Shown piece after piece: positions 1 to 5,197 of a stretch of 5,197 bases of DNA. The first letter of the stretch is position 1; the number at the start of each line of letters is the position of its first letter. A program made the translations under genes and the position numbers. The notes beneath the pieces are model-generated. The model was given only the letters and a program-made list of their open reading frames with translations, had not been told where the DNA came from and did no database searches. The stretch is from an uncultured Actinomycetes bacterium (GTDB lineage Bacteria > Actinomycetota > Actinomycetes > Nanopelagicales > Nanopelagicaceae). The stretch is taken from NCBI GenBank assembly GCA_903939005.1, contig CAJAFH010000200.1:1-5197 (forward strand). The letters run 5' to 3'.

Positions 1-1356
1 GTGGCCAGATTTCTTTGCACGCGAATCAGCTTTAGCGCGATCTTTCTGCTCTTTCATTAAACGCTGGAAACCATCAGTATCGATTTGGAGTCCTACTTCT
101 TGCGCCATTTCAAGAGTCAAGTCATATGGAAAACCGAAGGTATCGTGCAACTTAAATACTTCTTCGCCACCTAAGGTAGAAACTTTTTTCGCCTTCAGAG
201 CCGTTGCAGCTAGATCAAAAATCTGGGTTCCGCTCTTTAGCGTTTGCAAGAAACTTTCTTCTTCGGCGACCGAGACTGCCAAGATGCGTTCTTGCGCAGC
301 AACTAGCTCTGGATACTGCGGACCCATGGCACCGATCGCGGCTCTAGTTAACTCAGAGATAATCGGATCGTGCGAGCCAAGTAAGCGCATATTTCGAATG
401 GTGCGACGCATCATTCGGCGCAATACGTAGCCACGTCCCTCGTTTCCAGGTGTTACCCCATCGCCAATTAGCATTGCTGAGGTTCGGGCGTGATCGGCAA
501 TAACTCGTAAGGAAATATCTGACTTTTCTGCGGTACCGTACTTAATGCCAGTCAGCGAGCTAGCCATATTTAGAATCTGCATAGTCGTATCGATCTCATA
601 AATATTTTCGACACCTTGCAACAACGCAGCTGTGCGCTCTAGACCTAAACCAGTATCAATACTTTTTGCTGGCAATTCACCCAAAATTGGATAATCATCT
701 TTGCTGGTACCAGCGCCACGTTCATTCTGCATGAACACTAAGTTCCAGATTTCTAAATAGCGATTTTCATCAGCTACTGGACCACCTTCGGCGCCGTAGG
801 TCGGACCACGATCGTAATAAATTTCAGAGCAAGGACCACATGGGCCGGGTACGCCCATCGACCAGAAGTTATCGGCCATTCCGCGCCGTTGAATCCGTTC
901 CTTTGGAACACCCATCTTGTGATGCCAAATATCGGCGGCTTCATCATCAGTATGGAAAACAGTTACCCATAACTTTTCTTCCGGAAAACCATAACCGCCT
1001 TGAGCAATTGGCTTAGTTAATAACTCCCAGGCAAGTGCGATTGCGCCTTCTTTGAAGTAATCACCGAACGAAAAGTTACCGCACATTTGAAAGAATGAAG
1101 CGTGACGAGTTGTCTTGCCAACTTCGTCAATATCTAAAGTACGAACACATTTTTGCACTGAAGTTGCTCGCGCATATGGCGGCGTAACCTCGCCCAAAAA
1201 GAACGGTTTAAACGGCACCATGCCGGCATTTACTAAGAGAAGATTTGGATCATCGGCAATCAAGGATGCAGATGGAACTACAGTGTGCGTTAAACCTTGA
1301 GAGTTCTCAGATTCGAAAAAGCGCAGCCAGCGTGAACGTATCTCGGCAGATTCCAC
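1..1356 (-). CDS. alaS: Alanyl-tRNA synthetase, N-terminal half (partial, 3' end beyond window)
   Basis: Cytoplasmic class II synthetase that attaches alanine to tRNAAla. The window holds the first 452 codons; AlaRS is usually about 870-900 residues, so the editing and C-Ala domains lie outside. Seen in my translation: VNAGM (residues 42-46), the motif 2 region [20 protein letters not shown] (83-102), [14 protein letters not shown] (171-184), WNLVFMQ (204-210), class II motif 3 GLGLER (236-241), RVIADHART in the tRNA-recognition domain (about 284-292) and [15 protein letters not shown] (303-317). The reading frame is open throughout. The start is GTG at 1356..1354: an in-frame TGA, which is the stop of the upstream DUF948 gene, lies only three codons before it, so no earlier start exists, and the product begins [13 protein letters not shown] as expected for the family. 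No good Shine-Dalgarno sequence sits at normal distance, so translation is probably coupled to the upstream gene. Confidence 0.97.
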   Translation of the reverse strand, partial: MESAEIRSRWLRFFESENSQGLTHTVVPSASLIADDPNLLLVNAGMVPFKPFFLGEVTPPYARATSVQKCVRTLDIDEVGKTTRHASFFQMCGNFSFGDYFKEGAIALAWELLTKPIAQGGYGFPEEKLWVTVFHTDDEAADIWHHKMGVPKERIQRRGMADNFWSMGVPGPCGPCSEIYYDRGPTYGAEGGPVADENRYLEIWNLVFMQNERGAGTSKDDYPILGELPAKSIDTGLGLERTAALLQGVENIYEIDTTMQILNMASSLTGIKYGTAEKSDISLRVIADHARTSAMLIGDGVTPGNEGRGYVLRRMMRRTIRNMRLLGSHDPIISELTRAAIGAMGPQYPELVAAQERILAVSVAEEESFLQTLKSGTQIFDLAATALKAKKVSTLGGEEVFKLHDTFGFPYDLTLEMAQEVGLQIDTDGFQRLMKEQKDRAKADSRAKKSGH

Positions 1357-1365
1357 TGTTGCTGA

Positions 1366-1731
1366 TCACTCTGCCTTTGTCTTTTTAGCTTTACGCTTTT
1401 TTGAAGAACCTGCTGCGCTCATTAACGCGCCCGCGATCTTTAGCGCCGGACCACCTTTATCAACGAAGCTCGAGGTTGCCTCAGAGGCTTTGGTCGAAAT
1501 GTTCTCAACATTTTTAGTGATTTTGTTAAAACTTTCCAGCGGTCCATTTACTAGAGTCACAGTCTGTGTAACGCCATCTAGGAGCGGAACAGTCTCGTCG
1601 GTTAGGGATTTAAGAGAAACTTTCGCCTCGTCAATTAGGCGACCAAAGCGAATGACGGCGTAGGCGATTGCAACGGCAATCGCAAATAGCGAGACCGCAC
1701 AAATGATTAAAGCAATTCCGCCTGCGCTCAT
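1366..1731 (-). CDS. DUF948-type single-pass membrane protein, function unknown
   Basis: A 121-residue protein. Residues about 4-28 (GGIALIICAVSLFAIAVAIAYAVIR) form one hydrophobic membrane segment, followed by a polar, probably helical or coiled region with a repeated spacing of T/V and L residues (about 30-100), and a strongly basic Lys-rich tail (SSKKRKAKKTKAE). This layout matches the DUF948 family, whose members often sit next to alaS in Actinobacteria; the biochemical role is not known and I do not assign one. With a very short N-terminus, the bulk is probably cytoplasmic and anchored by the N-terminal helix, but the topology is inferred. The ATG at 1731 is preceded by AAAGGGAAG, a fair ribosome binding site. 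Its TGA stop lies 9 nt before alaS and in the same frame. The basic tail is encoded by A-rich sequence that includes a possible slippery heptamer. Confidence 0.8.
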   Translation of the reverse strand: MSAGGIALIICAVSLFAIAVAIAYAVIRFGRLIDEAKVSLKSLTDETVPLLDGVTQTVTLVNGPLESFNKITKNVENISTKASEATSSFVDKGGPALKIAGALMSAAGSSKKRKAKKTKAE

Positions 1732-1781
1732 AACTTCCCTTTCGTTAACTATTAACTAAATCCTACCGCTTAGGTGTCTAA
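1732..1781 (-). other. aspS-DUF948 intergenic spacer with small palindrome
   Basis: This 50-nt spacer separates the aspS stop from the DUF948 start. It contains the near-palindrome GTTAATAGTTAAC (1744..1756 on the minus strand, arms GTTAA/TTAAC around TAG) and the AAAGGGAAG ribosome binding site directly before the ATG. I see no GC-rich hairpin followed by a T run, so there is no intrinsic terminator, and no convincing -35/-10 pair. Transcription reading through from aspS is the simplest view. Confidence 0.5.
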
Positions 1782-3530
1782 CTACTTCTTTTCAGCCACT
1801 TCTGGAACCCAATCAATTGCTGCTTCCTTGCGTTGCGCAGGTGTAATCGGAGTTGGCGCACCAGTTAACGGGTCGCCACCAGATGCGGTCTTTGGAAAAG
1901 CGATCACTTCGCGAATTGATTCTGAGCCACTTAGAAGTGCGCATACGCGATCTAGGCCAAGAGCAATTCCGCCGTGTGGTGGTGGTCCGTAATTAAAGGC
2001 ATCCAGTAAAAAGCCGAACTTGCTGTTGGCTTCTTCATCAGTTAATCCGATAACTTCAAAAACTTGCTTTTGCATATTGCGATCATGAATACGAATTGAC
2101 CCGCCGCCTAATTCAGTGCCGTTAAGAACAATGTCATAGGCATAGGCCAGAGCTGATGCTGGATCATCTTTAAACGTCGCAGCAAACTCTGGTTTTGGAC
2201 CAGTAAATGGATGGTGAACCGCAGTCCATCCGCCGCCGTCTGTCGGTTCGAACATTGGTGCATCTACAACCCAGAGAAATTCCCAAGCGACTTCATTAAC
2301 CAAATTGCAACGCTTTCCAATTTCATTACGAACTGCGCCTAACAAATTCTGCGAAGCAGCGCGTTCACCGGCAGCAAAGAAAATTGCATCGCCATTTGCC
2401 GCACTAGCTGCGGCAACTATTCCAGCTAACTCTTTCTCAGAAAGATTCTTAGCTACTGGGCCACCTAAGGTGCCATCTGCATTTACCAAAATATAAGCCA
2501 ATCCTTTTGCGCCCCGTGCTTTAGCCCAGTCTTGCCATGCATCTAGCTCTCGACGAGGTGAATCTGCTCCCCCAGGCATTACAACTGCGCCAACGTAAGG
2601 TGCTTGGAATACGCGGAAAGGTGTTTCACTAAAGAAATTAGTAAGTTCAATTAGCTTCTGGCCGAAACGGAGATCTGGTTTATCTGAACCATAATCTGCC
2701 ATCGCATCGGCATACGTCATTCGCTTAAGTGGTAGTGGAATTTCGTAGTTAACAGTTTCGCGCCAAACTGTGGAAACAATCTTCTCGGCAATAGCCAAAA
2801 TATCTTCTTGATCAATGAACGACATTTCAATGTCGAGCTGGGTAAATTCTGGTTGACGATCAGCGCGGAAATCTTCATCGCGGAAACAGCGGGCAATCTG
2901 GTAGTACTTCTCCATGCCAGCAACCATTAATAGCTGCTTAAACAACTGCGGTGATTGCGGCAAGGCATACCAGGAACCTGGTTGCAAGCGAACTGGAACC
3001 AAGAAATCGCGAGCACCTTCTGGTGTTGATCGAGTTAGGTAAGGCGTTTCGATATCCAGAAATTCTTCAGAATCCATAACCCGACGAATTGCCGCGGTAA
3101 CCTTTGAACGCATGCGGAGATTAGCGGCCGGTTTTTCACGACGCAGATCCAAATAGCGATACTTCAAACGTACTTCTTCCGAGATATTCGCTTCATCTCC
3201 ACTATCAACCGGAAACGGAAGAGCAGCAGCTTCGCTAAGCACGATCACTTCATCGGCCATAATTTCGATTTCACCTGTTGCAACATTTGTATTCTCGTTA
3301 CCAGCTGGGCGTTCAGAAACTACCCCGGTGATCTTCAAACACCATTCAGCACGCAACATATTGGCGATAGCCTCATCGCGAATAACCACTTGGACCCAAC
3401 CAGTGGCGTCACGGAAATCAATGAAAGCAACTCCGCCATGATCGCGGCGACGCGCAACCCAACCAGCCAATGTAATGGTCTGCCCAACTTGGCTCTTGCG
3501 GATCGTGCCTGCCCCGTGTGTACGGATCAA
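1782..3530 (-). CDS. aspS: Aspartyl-tRNA synthetase, probably non-discriminating type
   Basis: Bacterial-type class IIb synthetase of 582 residues (E. coli about 590) that charges tRNAAsp, and probably tRNAAsn, with aspartate. Domains: N-terminal OB-fold anticodon-binding domain (1 to about 110, [10 protein letters not shown] at 24-33, TGEIEI at 85-90); catalytic core with flipping-loop motif [14 protein letters not shown] (166-179), [12 protein letters not shown] (191-202) and motif 2 [20 protein letters not shown] (214-233); a GAD insertion domain (about 285-420, with [10 protein letters not shown]); then the returning core with [13 protein letters not shown] and motif 3 [21 protein letters not shown] (525-545). 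The start is TTG at 3530..3528: an in-frame TAG occurs four codons upstream, no ATG or GTG lies between, and the product starts [10 protein letters not shown] as in relatives. The weak ribosome binding site AGG is 8 nt upstream, inside a short palindrome. His31 and Gly77 match residues linked to relaxed tRNA specificity. Confidence 0.98.
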   Translation of the reverse strand: MIRTHGAGTIRKSQVGQTITLAGWVARRRDHGGVAFIDFRDATGWVQVVIRDEAIANMLRAEWCLKITGVVSERPAGNENTNVATGEIEIMADEVIVLSEAAALPFPVDSGDEANISEEVRLKYRYLDLRREKPAANLRMRSKVTAAIRRVMDSEEFLDIETPYLTRSTPEGARDFLVPVRLQPGSWYALPQSPQLFKQLLMVAGMEKYYQIARCFRDEDFRADRQPEFTQLDIEMSFIDQEDILAIAEKIVSTVWRETVNYEIPLPLKRMTYADAMADYGSDKPDLRFGQKLIELTNFFSETPFRVFQAPYVGAVVMPGGADSPRRELDAWQDWAKARGAKGLAYILVNADGTLGGPVAKNLSEKELAGIVAAASAANGDAIFFAAGERAASQNLLGAVRNEIGKRCNLVNEVAWEFLWVVDAPMFEPTDGGGWTAVHHPFTGPKPEFAATFKDDPASALAYAYDIVLNGTELGGGSIRIHDRNMQKQVFEVIGLTDEEANSKFGFLLDAFNYGPPPHGGIALGLDRVCALLSGSESIREVIAFPKTASGGDPLTGAPTPITPAQRKEAAIDWVPEVAEKK

Positions 3531-3584
3531 TTTAGCTACCTAGCTTTCCGTTAGTTCATCAATTCGAAGTTCATGGTCCGACGC
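3531..3584 (-). promoter_or_regulatory. aspS leader: mini-ORF and palindrome around the ribosome binding site
   Basis: The 54 nt between the hisS stop and the aspS TTG start contain a 7-codon ORF encoding MNFELMN (3574..3551, ATG to TAA, 10 nt after the hisS stop). They also hold a perfect inverted repeat AGCTA-GG-TAGCT (3545..3534), whose centre holds the only likely Shine-Dalgarno bases (AGG, 8 nt from TTG), and two copies of ATGAACT 15 nt apart. These are visible in the sequence; a regulatory role is only inferred. It is far too short for a T-box, and there is no terminator hairpin or clear promoter. Confidence 0.35.
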
Positions 3585-4829
3585 TTATTTCAAAGCGCTG
3601 GCTAAGGAGTCAAGTCTAACCGAGTTGGCGGTACCGCTGCTCATCTCTTTAACTTCAACAACCCCACTGGCCATTTCTTCATCGCCAATTACTAGTGAAT
3701 AACGAGCACCACTCTTATCAGCTATCTTCATTGCCGTTTTCAGAGCACGATCACCGAATGCCAACTCAACTTTAAAGCCGGAGGCACGTAGTTCGGCTGC
3801 ATACTTCAGGGCAGCCGATTTAGCTGCTATGCCCATTGGAATAATAAATAGGTCACTCACAAAAGTCTCTGGAATAACTACGCCTTCGGCTTCAACGGCA
3901 AGTAGTGCGCGATCAAGTCCGATACCAAAGCCAATTCCAGTTATATCTTGGCCGCCAATTTCGCCCATTAAGCCGTCATATCTGCCGCCGCCTCCGATAC
4001 CTGATTGCGCGCCAAGTAGATCGTGCACGAATTCAAAGGTGGTGCCGGTGTAATAGTCCAACCCGCGGACCATGCGGGGATTTATCGTAAAAGAAATACC
4101 CATGGCAGTTAGATGCTCTTGTACTTCAGCAAAATTAGTTTTGGACTCTGGCGATAAGTAATCTAACAAAATTGGCGCTTTTGCCATTAAGCCGCGAACT
4201 TCATCGCGCTTATCATCGAATAACCGCAATGGATTTAACTTTGCGCGCTCTTTAGTCTCTTCATCGAGTTCAAGGCCAGCGATAAATTTAACTAGATCTA
4301 CCCGATGTGCAGCACGTGATTCGGCATCGCCCAATGACGTCATCTCTAGCCGGTATTTAGTGAGACCTAACTTCTTAAAACCAGCATCTGCAATTGAAAT
4401 TACCTCGGCATCAAGGGCGGGATCATGAGTTCCGATTGCTTCAATACCGATTGAATAAAACTGACGGTATCGACCTTTCTGCGGGCGTTCAGCTCGGAAG
4501 AATGGTCCGCAATAATAAACTTTGGCAGGCAGCGAACCACGGTCTAACCCATGTTCGTTTACTGCGCGCAAAGCACCAACAGTTCCTTCTGGACGAAGTG
4601 TTATGGAGCGACCACCACGATCTTCAAAGGTGTACATCTCTTTAGAAACCACATCAGTTGAAGCACCGATGCGCGTAAATAGTTCGGTATCTTCAAAAAT
4701 AGGAAGCTCTAGTAATTGGTATCCGGCAGCACTGATCGTGTTTTCTAAAGTAGAACGCACCCATGCAAATGCGTTACTACGTGGCGGCACATATTCACTG
4801 ACACCCTTAGGTGCTTGGAATTTCGTCAT
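3585..4829 (-). CDS. hisS: Histidyl-tRNA synthetase
   Basis: Cytoplasmic class IIa synthetase of 414 residues (E. coli about 424) that attaches histidine to tRNAHis. Visible elements: [21 protein letters not shown] (motif 1 and following, about 63-83, with Glu81); motif 2 [17 protein letters not shown] (108-124, Arg112); an insertion domain (about 168-235); the histidine-specific motif [13 protein letters not shown] (255-267, with Arg255, Tyr259, Tyr260); GGGGRYDGL (279-287); motif 3 [10 protein letters not shown] (298-307); and a C-terminal anticodon-binding domain (about 325-414, [23 protein letters not shown]). The anticodon domain and full histidine-specific motifs argue against the HisZ paralogue. 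Odd: the position equal to E. coli Gln127, which contacts the histidine amino group, is Ser126 here. The ATG at 4829 overlaps the TGA of the upstream hydrolase gene as ATGA, with GAGGG 8 nt before it, so translation is probably coupled. Confidence 0.97.
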   Translation of the reverse strand: MTKFQAPKGVSEYVPPRSNAFAWVRSTLENTISAAGYQLLELPIFEDTELFTRIGASTDVVSKEMYTFEDRGGRSITLRPEGTVGALRAVNEHGLDRGSLPAKVYYCGPFFRAERPQKGRYRQFYSIGIEAIGTHDPALDAEVISIADAGFKKLGLTKYRLEMTSLGDAESRAAHRVDLVKFIAGLELDEETKERAKLNPLRLFDDKRDEVRGLMAKAPILLDYLSPESKTNFAEVQEHLTAMGISFTINPRMVRGLDYYTGTTFEFVHDLLGAQSGIGGGGRYDGLMGEIGGQDITGIGFGIGLDRALLAVEAEGVVIPETFVSDLFIIPMGIAAKSAALKYAAELRASGFKVELAFGDRALKTAMKIADKSGARYSLVIGDEEMASGVVEVKEMSSGTANSVRLDSLASALK

Positions 4830-5197
4830 CTGCTCGCCCTCGCCGCTTCAAGTAAGTACGGATTGTTCTTACGTTCGATACCAATCTTAGTTTCTTGGTG
4901 ATGGCCTGGGAGCACCCTTATTTCATCTCTAAGTGGCAAAACTTTCTTGATCAGCGTTTTCATCATGTCATCACTAGATCCCGTCGGTAGATCCGTGCGT
5001 CCAATCGAACCCGCGAACAGAACATCTCCGCTAACTAGCGTTTCGTCATCGACTAAGAACATCAGTGAACCTCGAGTGTGTCCCGGGCTATGAATCGCTT
5101 TGATTTTCAAACCAACTAATTCAAATTCTTCACCGCTCTTTAACTCTTTAACTTCCTTAGGCTCGACAAAAGTCATAGCACCGAGCGTCGCTGCGAA
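4826..5197 (-). CDS. Glyoxalase II-like metallo-beta-lactamase-fold hydrolase (partial, 5' end beyond window)
   Basis: The last 123 codons of a metallo-beta-lactamase-fold hydrolase of the glyoxalase II-like group commonly found upstream of hisS in Actinobacteria. The in-window part carries the second half of the metal site: HSPGHTRGS (His codon 5080..5078), [16 protein letters not shown] (Asp codon 5026..5024) and [20 protein letters not shown] (His codon 4903..4901). The HxHxDH motif should lie just outside the right edge. The ATG at 5176 is unlikely to be the real start: the frame stays open to the window edge (FAATLGA before it), and a start there would drop half of the metal ligands. The substrate cannot be told from sequence; hydroxyacylglutathione-like or other thioester hydrolysis is a family guess, and Actinobacteria often lack glutathione. 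It ends in an ATGA overlap with hisS. Confidence 0.9.
   Translation of the reverse strand, partial: FAATLGAMTFVEPKEVKELKSGEEFELVGLKIKAIHSPGHTRGSLMFLVDDETLVSGDVLFAGSIGRTDLPTGSSDDMMKTLIKKVLPLRDEIRVLPGHHQETKIGIERKNNPYLLEAARASR

Noticed and set aside
1115..1300. Plus-strand open frame of 61 codons within alaS
   Set aside because: It is fully antisense to the conserved AlaRS catalytic domain, whose frame is intact, so it is a shadow of that gene.
1774..1992. Plus-strand open frame of 72 codons over the aspS 3' end
   Set aside because: It is antisense to the conserved motif 3 region of aspS with no family resemblance or convincing ribosome binding site.
3531..3584. T-box riboswitch or intrinsic terminator upstream of aspS
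   Set aside because: The spacer is only 54 nt, with no GC-rich stem followed by a T run and no room for a T-box specifier stem.
3585..4829. HisZ (ATP phosphoribosyltransferase regulatory subunit) as an alternative to HisRS
   Set aside because: The protein has intact class II motifs, RGLDYY, and a C-terminal anticodon-binding domain, which HisZ lacks, and it sits beside aspS and the hydrolase as hisS does in Actinobacteria.
4522..4890. Plus-strand open frame of 122 codons across the hisS 5' region
   Set aside because: It lies antisense to well-supported hisS and the hydrolase gene, and its translation shows no recognisable domain and a Ser/Arg-rich composition typical of a shadow frame.
5174..5176. 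ATG as the start of the metallo-beta-lactamase-fold gene
   Set aside because: The frame remains open to the window edge and the family needs an upstream HxHxDH motif, so the Met is internal and the gene is cut by the window.

Overview
The window is a compact, wholly minus-strand housekeeping segment of a bacterial chromosome. Reading in the direction of transcription (right to left) it holds the 3' part of a glyoxalase II-like metallo-beta-lactamase-fold hydrolase gene, complete hisS, complete aspS, a small one-pass membrane protein of the DUF948 type, and the 5' half of alaS. No rRNA, tRNA, CRISPR array, insertion sequence, phage gene or rho-independent terminator was seen.

The order hydrolase - hisS - (aspS) - DUF948 - alaS resembles the arrangement known from Actinobacteria, and the protein sequences look actinobacterial (for example the AspRS N-terminus with [10 protein letters not shown]). 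Base composition looks moderate, in the mid-40s percent GC by eye, and intergenic spaces are very short (-4, 54, 50 and 9 nt). A low-GC, streamlined actinobacterium such as the freshwater planktonic acI/Nanopelagicales group would fit. That assignment is an inference from gene order, composition and compactness, not from a marker gene.

The genes probably form one operon. The hydrolase and hisS overlap in an ATGA junction, and alaS begins 9 nt after the DUF948 stop. Two of the three synthetases use non-ATG starts, each forced by an in-frame stop just upstream: TTG for aspS and GTG for alaS. The three synthetases charge tRNAHis, tRNAAsp and tRNAAla. The AspRS carries residues linked to the non-discriminating type, which would also make Asp-tRNAAsn for later amidation by GatCAB.

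Nothing here looks like a new defence, mobile or biosynthetic system. The points most worth a second look are a Gln-to-Ser change at a normally conserved histidine-contacting position of HisRS, the AspRS specificity residues, and the 54-nt aspS leader with a 7-codon ORF and a palindrome around the likely ribosome binding site.
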